A stretch of DNA of 34,637 nt, from NCBI RefSeq assembly GCF_022347745.1, contig NZ_JAKRGC010000029.1, positions 1 through 34,637 on the forward strand. The letters run 5' to 3'. The stretch comes from Streptomyces sp. OfavH-34-F (GTDB taxonomy: Bacteria; Actinomycetota; Actinomycetes; Streptomycetales; Streptomycetaceae). Position numbers and translations under genes: made by a program. Shown one piece after another: positions 17,100-24,475 of the stretch. Within the stretch, counting starts at the first letter, position 1; every line of letters begins with the position of its first letter. Under the pieces are notes generated by a model. The model saw nothing but the letters and a program-made list of their open reading frames with translations. It was not told the origin of the DNA and did no database searches.

Positions 17100-17136
17100 A
17101 AAGGGCCGGGACACCGTTCAGGTGTCCCGGCCCTTT
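17100..17136. terminator. Bidirectional terminator between dasD and nagB
   Basis: A perfect 16-bp stem (17100-17115 with 17121-17136) with loop GTTCA and A/T-ended arms (AAA...TTT) lies between the convergent stops at 17090 and 17170. Confidence 0.9.
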
Positions 17137-17169
17137 CGCGTGGCGCGGGCGCGCGAGGCGCGGGGGGTC

Positions 17170-17955
17170 CTACAGCCCCTGCCAGGCCGGCTTCGCGGCG
17201 TAGGTGGCGCGGAAGTAGTCCGCCAGCTTCAGCTTCGACGCGGCGGCCTCGTCGACCACCACCGTCGCGTGCGGGTGCAGCTGGAGCGCGGAGGCGGGCA
17301 CGACCGAGGCGACCGGACCCTCCACCGTCGCCGCCACGGCGTCCGCCTTGCCCTCGCCGGTCGCGAGGAGGATCGGGTGGCGGGCCTCCAGGATGGTGCC
17401 GATGCCCTGGGTGATGACGTGGTGCGGCACCTGCTCGATGTCGTCGTCGAAGAAGCGCGCGTTGTCGATCCGGGTCTGCTCGGTGAGCGTCTTGATCCGG
17501 GTGCGCGAGGCGAGCGAGGAGCACGGCTCGTTGAAGCCGATGTGCCCGTCGGTGCCGATGCCGAGCAGCTGGAGGTCCACCCCGCCGGCCTCGGCGAGCG
17601 CCTTGTCGTACGCCTCGCAGGCCGCCTGGACGTCCTCGGCGGAGCCGTCGGGGCCCATGAACGCGTCCTCGGACAGGCCGAGCGGTTCGACGACCTCGCG
17701 CAGCACCACGGAGCGGTACGACTCGGGGTGGCCCACCGGCAGCCCCACGTACTCGTCGAGCTGGCAGATGCGGGCGCGCGAGGCGTCCACGGCACCGGAG
17801 CGGACCATGTCCGCGAGGGCCTGGTAGATGGGCAGCGGGGTAGAGCCGGTGGCAACGCCGAGAAGGGCGTCGGGCTTGCGGCTCAGCAGGGCGCCGATGG
17901 CCCCCGCGATCAGTTCGCCGCCTGCCTTGGCGTCCGGGACGATGACAACTTCCAC
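17170..17955 (-). CDS. nagB: Glucosamine-6-phosphate deaminase
   Basis: 261 residues from a GTG start (VEVVIVPDAKAGGEL). It converts GlcN-6-P to fructose-6-P plus ammonia, and so removes the DasR ligand. Conserved sites are GSTPLPIYQAL, LDEYVGL, and GIGTDGHIGFNEP, holding the catalytic Asp, His and Glu. Length is normal for the family. A strong dre site lies 35 bp upstream, between this gene and the divergent SIS-domain gene. The ribosome site is weak (GGCAGG). Confidence 0.95.
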   Translation of the reverse strand: MEVVIVPDAKAGGELIAGAIGALLSRKPDALLGVATGSTPLPIYQALADMVRSGAVDASRARICQLDEYVGLPVGHPESYRSVVLREVVEPLGLSEDAFMGPDGSAEDVQAACEAYDKALAEAGGVDLQLLGIGTDGHIGFNEPCSSLASRTRIKTLTEQTRIDNARFFDDDIEQVPHHVITQGIGTILEARHPILLATGEGKADAVAATVEGPVASVVPASALQLHPHATVVVDEAAASKLKLADYFRATYAAKPAWQGL

Positions 17956-17989
17956 GCGGGGCCTGCCGATCCGATCGAGAGTGACGATA

Positions 17990-18005
17990 TGTGGTATAGA
18001 CCAAT
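17990..18005. promoter_or_regulatory. DasR operator (dre) at nagB
   Basis: TGTGGTATAGACCAAT matches 11 of 12 core positions of TGGTCTAGACCA (one change, C to A). It lies 35 bp upstream of the nagB GTG. A nagB dre is known in S. coelicolor. Confidence 0.88.
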
Positions 18006-18135
18006 CAAGTTCCCAATCTAGCAGACTCGCGCCGCTCCGACACGGCCGTCCCGGCACCCGGACCCCCGCCGGCCGGGCCCGCCCGCCATCCCGCCGGACC
18101 CCGCCCGCTGGCGGCCCCCGCGCGCCCCGTGCTCG

Positions 18136-18151
18136 ACTGGTCCGGTCCATC
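18136..18151. promoter_or_regulatory. Degenerate dre-like site ahead of the SIS-domain gene
   Basis: ACTGGTCCGGTCCATC keeps ACTGGTC and CCA of the dre but has CGGT in the centre. It lies 24 bp upstream of the SIS-domain start. Its core is identical to the palindrome at 11110-11123. Confidence 0.4.
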
Positions 18152-18174
18152 GCGACCACCGGGAGGCACCCGAC

Positions 18175-19245
18175 ATGTCCGCCACCGACCCGGCCGACGA
18201 CCGCGAGCGGCCCGGCCACATCATGTCCGCCGAGATGGCCGAGCAGCCCGTGGTGCTCCGCCGCATCCTGGAGCGCGGTGCGCCCGCCATCCGCCGGACC
18301 GCCGAGCGCGTCGCGGCCCGCAACCCGCGCTTCGTCCTGCTCACCGCCCGCGGCACCTCCGACAACGCGGCGCTCTACGCCAAGTACCTGCTGGAGATCA
18401 CGATGGGGTTGCCCTGCGGCCTCTCCTCGATGTCCACCACCACCGCGTACGGCGCCCGGCCCGACCTGCGCGACGTCCTGGTGATCACCGTCAGCCAGTC
18501 CGGCGGCTCCCCGGACCTGGTGGCCTCGACCAGGGCCGCGCGGGAGGCCGGGGCGGTCACCCTGGCGGTGACCAACAACCCGGACTCACCGCTCGCGGCC
18601 GTCTCCGAGTTCCACATCGACATCCTGGCCGGCCCCGAGCGGGCGCTGCCGGCCACCAAGACGTACACCGCGTCCCTGCTCGCGCTCTACCTGTTCGTCG
18701 AGGGGCTGCGCGGCGGCGACGGGGCGGCGGCCGCGGTGCTGCCCGAGCGCGCCGAGGCGGTGCTCGCCCGCAAGGACGAGGTACGGGCCCTGGCGTCCCG
18801 GTACCGCTTCGCCGAGCGCATGGTCATCACCTCGCGCGGCTACGGCTACCCCACGGCCAAGGAGGCCGCCCTCAAGCTCATGGAGACCAGCTACATCCCC
18901 GCGCTCTCCTACTCCGGCGCCGATCTGCTGCACGGCCCGCTCGCGATGGTCGACAACATCTCGCCGGTGATCGCCGTGGTGACCGACGGCCGGGGCGGCG
19001 AGGCCCTGCAGCCCGTCCTGGACCGGCTGCGCGGCCGGGGCGCCGACCTCTTCGTCGTCGGCCCGAAGGCACAGGTGGAGGCGGCCAGCGCGGGCTTCGT
19101 GCTGCCGACCTCCGGCGTCGCCGAGGAGGTCCAGCCGGTCCTGGAGATCCTGCCGCTCCAGATGCTGGCCCACGAGGTGACGATCGCGCGCGGTCAGGAC
19201 CCGGACGCGCCGCGCGCGCTCGCGAAGGTCACCGAGACCCGGTGA
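18175..19245 (+). CDS. SIS-domain aminosugar isomerase/deaminase-like protein
   Basis: 356 residues from ATG with GGGAGG upstream. It has two SIS domains like the isomerase half of GlmS but no glutaminase domain. Recognisable stretches are ARGTSDNAALYAKY, TVSQSGGSPDLVAST, ALPATKTYTASLLALY and KEAALKLMETSYIPALSYSG. Proteins of this form include NagB-II/AgaS-type glucosamine-6-phosphate deaminases and related sugar isomerases. Being divergent from nagB and close to a dre site supports aminosugar-phosphate metabolism. Whether it is a second deaminase or acts on another sugar cannot be decided from sequence alone. Confidence 0.85.
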   Translation: MSATDPADDRERPGHIMSAEMAEQPVVLRRILERGAPAIRRTAERVAARNPRFVLLTARGTSDNAALYAKYLLEITMGLPCGLSSMSTTTAYGARPDLRDVLVITVSQSGGSPDLVASTRAAREAGAVTLAVTNNPDSPLAAVSEFHIDILAGPERALPATKTYTASLLALYLFVEGLRGGDGAAAAVLPERAEAVLARKDEVRALASRYRFAERMVITSRGYGYPTAKEAALKLMETSYIPALSYSGADLLHGPLAMVDNISPVIAVVTDGRGGEALQPVLDRLRGRGADLFVVGPKAQVEAASAGFVLPTSGVAEEVQPVLEILPLQMLAHEVTIARGQDPDAPRALAKVTETR

Positions 19246-19298
19246 GGGGCCGCGTGAGAGAGGACGGGCCCCGGACAAACCCGCGGGCCGCGGCGCCG

Positions 19299-19320
19299 GG
19301 TCGGGACCCTCAGCCCGACC
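19299..19320 (+). terminator. Hairpin after the SIS-domain gene
   Basis: GGTCGGG (19299-19305) pairs with CCCGACC (19314-19320) about 55 bp after the stop. It is a modest terminator candidate. Confidence 0.4.
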
Positions 19321-19439
19321 AGCACCGCAGCCCGGAGTGGGGCCGCCCTCGCGGGCGGCCGGCTCGGCCGGCGGTGTGCGGTGCCCCCGGCCGGGGGGAG
19401 GCACCGGCGCAGTCAGGGCAGAAGGCGCGGTACCTCGGT

Positions 19440-19464
19440 CCGCTCTCCTGTGCGGGGAGAGCGG
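19440..19464. other. Hairpin 20 bp upstream of the kinase-side dre
   Basis: CCGCTCTCC (19440-19448) pairs with GGAGAGCGG (19456-19464), a perfect 9-bp stem in the 362-bp non-coding gap 19246-19606. It may be a second terminator or a regulatory structure. The remainder of the gap shows only G/C-rich sequence, the dre and the promoter-like element. Confidence 0.45.
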
Positions 19465-19483
19465 AGGTTCGTACAGTCATCAT

Positions 19484-19499
19484 TGTGGACTAGACCAAT
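19484..19499. promoter_or_regulatory. DasR operator (dre) upstream of the sensor kinase gene
   Basis: TGTGGACTAGACCAAT matches 11 of 12 positions of the dre core TGGTCTAGACCA. It lies 107 bp upstream of the kinase start and is as good as the nagB site, with which it shares the same flanks (TG...AT). Confidence 0.75.
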
Positions 19500-19593
19500 A
19501 GCCGCTGTCCATCCACAGGGCACGCCGAAGCGGGCCCTTCTTTCCTGCACGTACGGGCAGGCTTTCCGGTTCGGAACGGTACGCCTCCACGGG

Positions 19594-19599
19594 TACGCT
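19594..19599 (+). promoter_or_regulatory. -10-like TACGCT at the kinase start (leaderless candidate)
   Basis: TACGCT fits the Streptomyces -10 pattern TANNNT and ends 7 bp before the GTG at 19607. A transcript would begin at the start codon. No ribosome site is present. No clear -35 is seen. Confidence 0.35.
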
Positions 19600-19606
19600 C
19601 GCACAC

Positions 19607-21082
19607 GTGCCCTCCATGAACGACCTCGTACGCCAGCACACCGCCCTGAGCGACACCGACCTCGAGTGGCTCCATCTGCTGGTTTCGGAGTGGCAGTTGC
19701 TCTCCGACCTCTCCTTCGCCGACCTGGTGCTGTGGGTTCCCACCCGCGACGGCACCCGCTACGTCTCCGTCGCCCAGATGCGGCCCAACACCGGCCCCAC
19801 GTCCTACCAGGACGACATGGTCGGCCATCTGGTGCCGCGCGGCCGGCGCCCGCTGCTCGACGCCGCCCTGGACGAGGGCCGCATCGTGCGCGAGGGCGAC
19901 CCCGAGTGGCGCGAGGAGGTCCCCGTACGGGTCGAGTCGATCCCGGTGCGCAGGGAGGGCCGGGTGCTCGGCGTCATCGCGCGCAACACCAACCTGCTCA
20001 CCGTCCGCACCCCTTCGCGGCTGGAGCTGACCTACCTGCAGTCGGCGTCCGACCTGGCCCAGATGATCGCCGCCGGAACCTTCCCGTTCCCCGGCCAGCA
20101 GGTGGACATGGACGCCTCGCCGCGCGTCGGTGACGGCCTGATCCGGCTCGACGCCGACGGCGTCGTGCACTACGCCAGCCCCAACGGCCTCTCCGCCTAC
20201 CACCGCCTGGGCCTCGCCTCGGACCTGGTCGGCCAGCACCTCGGCCAGATCACCGCCGAACTCGCCCCGTCCCGGGGGCCGGTGGACGAGGCCCTGGTCA
20301 AGCTCGCCAGCGGGTACGCGCCCCGTGAGTTCGAGGTGGAGTGCTCGGGCGGGGTGATCCAGCTCCGCGCGATCCCGCTCAAGCCGAAGGGCGTCCGCAT
20401 CGGCTCCCTGGTCCTCCTCCGGGACGTGACGGAACTGCGCCGCCGCGAGCGCGAGTTGATCACCAAGGACGCCACCATCCGGGAGATCCACCACCGGGTG
20501 AAGAACAACCTCCAGACCGTCGCTGCCCTGCTGCGGCTCCAGGCCCGCCGGATGGACTCGCCGCAGGGCCGTGAGGCGCTCAACGAGGCGGTGCGGCGCG
20601 TCGGTTCCATCGCCATCGTCCATGAGACGCTGTCCCAGAACCTGGACGAGCGGGTGGAGTTCGACGACATCGCGGACCGGGTCATCGCGATGGTCGCCGA
20701 GATCTCACCGGGCAAGGTCACCTGCCGCCGCACCGGACGCTTCGGGGTGCTCGACGCCGAGGTGGCCACCCCGCTGTCGATGGTCCTCACCGAGGTGCTG
20801 CAGAACGCCCTGGAACACGCCTTCTCCGTCGCGGAGTCGGGCACGGTGGAGGTCTCCGCCGTACGGGGCGGCTCGCCCACCGAGGGGCGGCTGCTGATCA
20901 CCGTCCAGGACGACGGCTGCGGACTGCCCGAGGGGTTCGACCCGCAGCAGGCCGGCAACCTCGGCCTGCAGATCGTCCGCACGCTGGTCGAGGGGGAGCT
21001 GGGCGGTTCGTTCGGCATGGTCCCGGCGCCGGAGCGCGGTACGCAGGTGGTCCTCGACATCCCGGTCCGCAACGAGAAGTAG
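19607..21082 (+). CDS. PdtaS-like sensor histidine kinase (HisKA_2 type)
   Basis: 491 residues. The order is an N-terminal GAF-type sensor (~5-150; TYVSVAQMRP-like core, GVIARNTNL), a PAS domain (~175-280; DGLIRLDADGVVHYASPNG), HisKA_2 with EIHHRVKNNLQTVAALLRLQ (phospho-acceptor His295/296), and HATPase_c (~375-490; NALEHAF, DDGCGLPEGF, NLGLQIVRTLV). There are no membrane spans, so it senses inside the cell. The layout matches mycobacterial PdtaS, whose partner PdtaR is an ANTAR RNA-binding antiterminator; no regulator gene is adjacent here. GTG 19607 is favoured over ATG 19616 because of a -10 seven bases upstream, but both lack a ribosome site. Confidence 0.92.
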   Translation: MPSMNDLVRQHTALSDTDLEWLHLLVSEWQLLSDLSFADLVLWVPTRDGTRYVSVAQMRPNTGPTSYQDDMVGHLVPRGRRPLLDAALDEGRIVREGDPEWREEVPVRVESIPVRREGRVLGVIARNTNLLTVRTPSRLELTYLQSASDLAQMIAAGTFPFPGQQVDMDASPRVGDGLIRLDADGVVHYASPNGLSAYHRLGLASDLVGQHLGQITAELAPSRGPVDEALVKLASGYAPREFEVECSGGVIQLRAIPLKPKGVRIGSLVLLRDVTELRRRERELITKDATIREIHHRVKNNLQTVAALLRLQARRMDSPQGREALNEAVRRVGSIAIVHETLSQNLDERVEFDDIADRVIAMVAEISPGKVTCRRTGRFGVLDAEVATPLSMVLTEVLQNALEHAFSVAESGTVEVSAVRGGSPTEGRLLITVQDDGCGLPEGFDPQQAGNLGLQIVRTLVEGELGGSFGMVPAPERGTQVVLDIPVRNEK

Positions 21083-21100
21083 CGGCCCGCCGCACACGGC

Positions 21101-21138
21101 AGAGAGCCCGGACCGTCGGTGAACGGTCCGGGCTCTCT
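21101..21138. terminator. Bidirectional terminator between kinase and wblE genes
   Basis: A perfect 16-bp stem (21101-21116 with 21123-21138) and 6-nt loop lie between the convergent stops at 21082 and 21268. Confidence 0.9.
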
Positions 21139-21267
21139 GGTCAAGCGTGCGCTTCGGGGGTACTGCGCGCTGCGACTCGGGGGGCTGGGCGGTACGTACG
21201 CGCTGTCACGGAGTGATGCCGTCAGGCACACGCGCCGCCTGGCTGAGGTTCGTAGCGGTGGCGTCGG

Positions 21268-21525
21268 TCAGGCGCTGGCGTTGCGCGCCCGGTTGCGAGC
21301 GGCGCGGCGCTTCATTGCGCGGCGCTCGTCCTCGCTGAGGCCACCCCAGACGCCGGAGTCCTGGCCGGACTCGAGCGCCCACTGCAGGCACTGCTCCATG
21401 ACGGGGCAGCGACGGCAGACGGCCTTGGCTTCCTCGATCTGCAGCAGCGCAGGACCGGTGTTGCCGATGGGGAAGAACAGCTCCGGGTCTTCCTCACGAC
21501 AAACGGCGTTGTGACGCCAGTCCAT
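21268..21525 (-). CDS. wblE: WhiB-family iron-sulfur transcription factor, WblE-like
   Basis: 85 residues. Four cluster-binding Cys are present (Cys9, Cys37, Cys40, Cys46 in AVCREED and AVCRRCPVMEQC). They are followed by the WhiB turn GVWGGLSEDER and a basic C-terminus (RRAMKRRAARNRARNASA) used for DNA contact. Sequence and size best fit WblE/WhiB1, a near-universal actinobacterial member. WhiB proteins bind the primary sigma factor and respond to nitric oxide or oxygen through a [4Fe-4S] cluster. The ATG follows GGAGAGG. The 320-bp gap upstream (21526-21844) is its control region. Confidence 0.93.
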   Translation of the reverse strand: MDWRHNAVCREEDPELFFPIGNTGPALLQIEEAKAVCRRCPVMEQCLQWALESGQDSGVWGGLSEDERRAMKRRAARNRARNASA

Positions 21526-21568
21526 GGCTGCTACCTCTCCTTGGTATTACGTACTGTGGCTTGTGAAT

Positions 21569-21582
21569 GTGAACGCTTTCAC
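21569..21582. promoter_or_regulatory. 14-bp dyad GTGAACGCTTTCAC in the wblE leader
   Basis: A near-perfect palindrome (GTGAA/TTCAC arms with AACGCTTT centre) 44 bp upstream of wblE resembles LacI/GalR-family operators. It is preceded by TTGTGAAT, giving a tandem TGTGAA repeat. The binding factor is unknown. Confidence 0.5.
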
Positions 21583-21740
21583 GAATCCCCCCGCAGGTGT
21601 AGGGCCGACGACCAGAAGGACTGGTTGTGGTCCTGTGAAGTGAGGAGGGGTTCTGGCTCTCAGTGGAGGCCGTTGTTGCGGGCCGTCCCGATCGCCATGT
21701 AGAGATTCGCAAACCTCGGCGGCGGATACAACCCCTTCTG

Positions 21741-21758
21741 GAAAGTTTTTTTTGATTC
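21741..21758. other. A/T tract GGAAAG-T8-GATTCC in the wblE/lipid-kinase gap
   Basis: Eight T residues (21746-21753), flanked by GGAAA and ATTCC, are exceptional for this genome. It could be curved promoter DNA for wblE (leftward), or a slack end for the leftward lipid-kinase transcript. No stem precedes it, so a classical terminator is not supported. Confidence 0.35.
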
Positions 21759-21844
21759 CTCGGTGTCGGCTAGGTCACAGCCGTACTTCTAGAGGGTGGA
21801 AGCCAGTCCAAACGTTCGAGTTAAAGGACTTTGGTCCCTTCCAC

Positions 21845-22813
21845 TCACACAATCACACGCAGTGCACGGCGTACGCCTGTGAACGTCACACTCGTACGCA
21901 CTCCGAGGTGGTCACCGTCCATCTGGAACGGCAATGGCACCTTGGAATGCAAGGTGAAGTCCGTGAGGTCGTGCCGGGATACCGCGTGCTTGCCCCGGGG
22001 CCCCTTCCCGGGGCTCGACGTGAGCAGCTGGGTGGCGTAGCGGCTGACCGCGGGCGTGGAGAGTTTCCGCAGGCCAAGCACGTCGAGAGCGGTGTCGAAG
22101 GACGCCTGCGGGGCCGCGTAGATCGGCCGGTTCCCGAGGTACGTCCACGGGGCCGTGTTGCAGATTATGGAAAGCGCGAGCCCGGTGACCGGCTCCTCAC
22201 CGGGCACGTCGAGGGTTATGACGCCCTGCCTGCGGTGCGGCTCGTCCAGGAATTGCCGGATCACCTGCCGGACGTACAGCGCGTGCGTCGAACGCTTGCC
22301 GCGCTCCCGCCGCTGTTCGACCCGGCCGATCACCCCCGCGTCGAATCCGAGGCCGGCGCAGAAGGTGAACCAGCGCTCCGGTACGGATTCGTCCTCCGTG
22401 CCCGGCGTCCCGCCCGCCAGCCCCAGGCCCACCGTCCGCTCGGTCCGGTTCGCCAGGGCGTCCAGGATGGCGCCGGTCGCCTCCACGGCGTCGTTCGGCA
22501 GCCCCAGGGCCCGCGCGAAGACGTTGGTGGAACCGCCGGGCACCACGGCCAGCCGCGGCAGCCGGTCGAGGTCCGGGCCCCGGTGCAGCAGGCCGTTCAC
22601 CACCTCGTTGACCGTGCCGTCGCCGCCGAGCGCCACCACCAGGTCGATGTCGTCGCTGTCGGCGGCCCGCCGGCCCAGGTCGCGGGCGTGCCCCCGGTAC
22701 TCCGTGGACACGGCCTCCAGCTTCATCTCACTGGCCAGCGCGTGGATCAGCACGTCACGGGTCCGCGCACTGGTGGTGGTGGCTGCCGGGTTGACCACGA
22801 GAAGTGCGCGCAT
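21845..22813 (-). CDS. Diacylglycerol/sphingosine-kinase-family lipid kinase
   Basis: 322 residues from ATG (MRALLVVNPAATTTS). A GTG 21 bp upstream is possible, but the ATG has GGTAGG ahead of it. The DAGK catalytic domain shows VVALGGDGTVNEVVNGLL and VPGGSTNVFARALGLP. The C-terminal beta-sandwich of this superfamily follows (CAGLGFDAGVIGRV, GNRPIYAAP). Such enzymes phosphorylate diacylglycerol or related lipids at the cytoplasmic face, recycling lipid or making mannoside precursors. The exact substrate is not predictable. No membrane span is present. Confidence 0.9.
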   Translation of the reverse strand: MRALLVVNPAATTTSARTRDVLIHALASEMKLEAVSTEYRGHARDLGRRAADSDDIDLVVALGGDGTVNEVVNGLLHRGPDLDRLPRLAVVPGGSTNVFARALGLPNDAVEATGAILDALANRTERTVGLGLAGGTPGTEDESVPERWFTFCAGLGFDAGVIGRVEQRRERGKRSTHALYVRQVIRQFLDEPHRRQGVITLDVPGEEPVTGLALSIICNTAPWTYLGNRPIYAAPQASFDTALDVLGLRKLSTPAVSRYATQLLTSSPGKGPRGKHAVSRHDLTDFTLHSKVPLPFQMDGDHLGVRTSVTFTGVRRALRVIV

Positions 22814-22953
22814 GACTGCCAGCCTACCTACCACGGGGTACCGCCCTGAAGTCCTCCCCGCACACCCTCACGCTCGGTGACGGCACGGGAACGGCGCGGC
22901 GGCGCGCCGACCCCGGCTTTCCCTTCCGGGCGCCGGGATGCCAACCTGCAAGG

Positions 22954-23409
22954 GTGAGTACTCAGCAGAACGCGCCCACCCCCGCCCCCTCGGCGGACCC
23001 GGCGAAGCCCGCCCGGCTCGCGCTGGTGGCCGGAGTGAACGCGCTGGAGGGCGCCGCCCTCGTCGCCGGCGGGATCTACATGCTGGTGATGGGGCTGCTG
23101 GGCCGCCCCGACAGCCCCCGGCAGGCGGAGATGGGCGGTCTGACCGTGATCGCGCTCGGGCTGATCCCGCTCGTCGCCGCGCGCGGACTGCTGCTGCGGC
23201 GCAGCTGGAGCCGGGGCCCCGCGCTCATCACGCAGATCATCGCGCTGCCCGTCGTGTGGACGCTGCTGCGCTCCCACGACCTGCTGATCCCGGCCGGCAT
23301 CGTGCTCGCGGCACTCGCGCTGACCGCGCTCTACCAATTGGTCCGGCCGGCCACCATCGAGGCCCTGGGCATCCGCAGGCCCGGCTCGGCCACCGGCCCG
23401 GACGCCTGA
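22954..23409 (+). CDS. Small four-span integral membrane protein, unknown
   Basis: 151 residues from a GTG with GCAAGG upstream. A Pro/Ala-rich N-terminus precedes about four hydrophobic spans (~24-46, 60-78, 90-105, 110-130), and the tail is Gly/Pro-rich. Nothing identifies a function. It is divergent from the lipid kinase and convergent with sigH. Its stop lies inside an 18-bp tandem duplication (23397-23431). Confidence 0.75.
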   Translation: MSTQQNAPTPAPSADPAKPARLALVAGVNALEGAALVAGGIYMLVMGLLGRPDSPRQAEMGGLTVIALGLIPLVAARGLLLRRSWSRGPALITQIIALPVVWTLLRSHDLLIPAGIVLAALALTALYQLVRPATIEALGIRRPGSATGPDA

Positions 23410-23431
23410 CCGGACCCGGACGCCTGACCGG
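23397..23431. repeat. 18-bp-period tandem duplication across a stop codon
   Basis: CCCGGACGCCTGACCGG occurs at 23397-23413 and again at 23415-23431. The first copy contains the stop of the membrane protein, the second repeats it in the same frame. Confidence 0.85.
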
Positions 23432-23444
23432 TACGCGACGCGGC

Positions 23445-23476
23445 GGAGGCCGCCGGGGACGTCCCCGGCGGCCTCC
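23445..23476. terminator. Bidirectional terminator (32-bp perfect palindrome)
   Basis: 23445-23460 is perfectly complementary to 23461-23476, between convergent stops at 23409 (+) and 23495 (-). Confidence 0.85.
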
Positions 23477-23494
23477 TTCGCGTACGGCCGTGCC

Positions 23495-24475
23495 CTACTC
23501 CTCGACCAGCAGCCGCTCGCGCAGCTGCGCCAGCGTGCGGGCCAGCAGCCGCGAGACGTGCATCTGCGAGATGCCGACCTCCTGCGCGATCTGCGACTGG
23601 GTCATGTTGCCGAAGAACCGCAGCAGCAGGATGCGCTTCTCCCGCGGCGGCAGATCCTCCAGGAGCGGCTTCAGCGATTCCCGGTACTCGACGCCCTCCA
23701 GCGCCTCGTCCTCGGAGCCGAGGGTGTCCGCCACGGCCGGCGACTCGTCGTCCGTGTCCGGCACGTCCAGCGAGAGCGTGCTGTACGCGTTGGCCGACTC
23801 CAGCCCCTCCAGGACCTCCTCCTCGGAGATCCCCAGCCGCTCCGCCAGCTCGTGCACCGTGGGCGAGCGGCCGTGCAGCTGGGACAGCTCCGCCGTCGCC
23901 GAGGTCAGCGAGAGCCGCAGCTCCTGGAGGCGGCGCGGCACCCGCACCGCCCAGCCCTTGTCGCGGAAGTGGCGCTTGATCTCCCCGACGACCGTGGGCG
24001 TGGCGTACGTCGAGAACTCGACGCCCCGCTCCGGGTCGAACCGGTCGACGGACTTGATCAGCCCGATGGTGGCGACCTGGGTCAGGTCGTCCAGCGGCTC
24101 CCCGCGGTTGCGGAAGCGCCGGGCCAGGTGCTCCACCAGCGGCAGGTGCATCCGTACCAGCCGGTTGCGCAGCTCCGCCCGCTCCGGTGAACCGTCGGGC
24201 AGCCCGCGCAGTTCGACGAACAACGCCCGCGCACCGCTGCGGTCGTTCGGATCGTGGTGCCCGTGCTCGCTCATCTGGCCTGCCCGCTCCGCCTGCGACT
24301 GCTCCACCGCGACCGTAAGGCCGGCTGTCCTGCCCGCCCCGCCGGCCGCACGGGGCAGGTCGTCCCCGTCCACCGGATGAGGCAGTGCCTGCTGGTCCGG
24401 GATGCCCGTCGCGCGCACCACCCCTGGTCGGATCGTCTCGTCCCGCACCGGACCGTCCCCGTTTCCGCCGCTCAC
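23495..24475 (-). CDS. sigH: SigB/SigF-family stress sigma factor (SigH-like)
   Basis: 326 residues from the GTG that overlaps the anti-sigma stop (GTGA). The conserved group-3 sigma regions are region 2 (HLPLVEHLARRFRNRGEPLDDLTQVATIGLIKSVDRFDP), region 3 (LQELRLSLTSATAELSQLHGRSPTVHELAERLG), and region 4 (LPPREKRILLLRFFGNMTQSQIAQEVGISQMHVSRLL). The first ~65 residues are an unconserved extension. An ATG at 24274 (MSEHGHHDPN, 259 aa) is an alternative start. The anti-sigma neighbour matches the S. coelicolor sigH locus, an osmotic-stress/development sigma reported in several sizes. The same frame stays open far upstream, to 25027. Confidence 0.9.
   Translation of the reverse strand: MSGGNGDGPVRDETIRPGVVRATGIPDQQALPHPVDGDDLPRAAGGAGRTAGLTVAVEQSQAERAGQMSEHGHHDPNDRSGARALFVELRGLPDGSPERAELRNRLVRMHLPLVEHLARRFRNRGEPLDDLTQVATIGLIKSVDRFDPERGVEFSTYATPTVVGEIKRHFRDKGWAVRVPRRLQELRLSLTSATAELSQLHGRSPTVHELAERLGISEEEVLEGLESANAYSTLSLDVPDTDDESPAVADTLGSEDEALEGVEYRESLKPLLEDLPPREKRILLLRFFGNMTQSQIAQEVGISQMHVSRLLARTLAQLRERLLVEE

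Noticed and set aside
21494..21712. 72-codon leftward frame overlapping the wblE start
   Set aside because: Its Ser/Thr/Arg-rich composition lacks G/C third-position bias, and it occupies the wblE control region.
21746..21753. T8 tract as an intrinsic terminator
   Set aside because: No stable stem directly precedes it on either strand.
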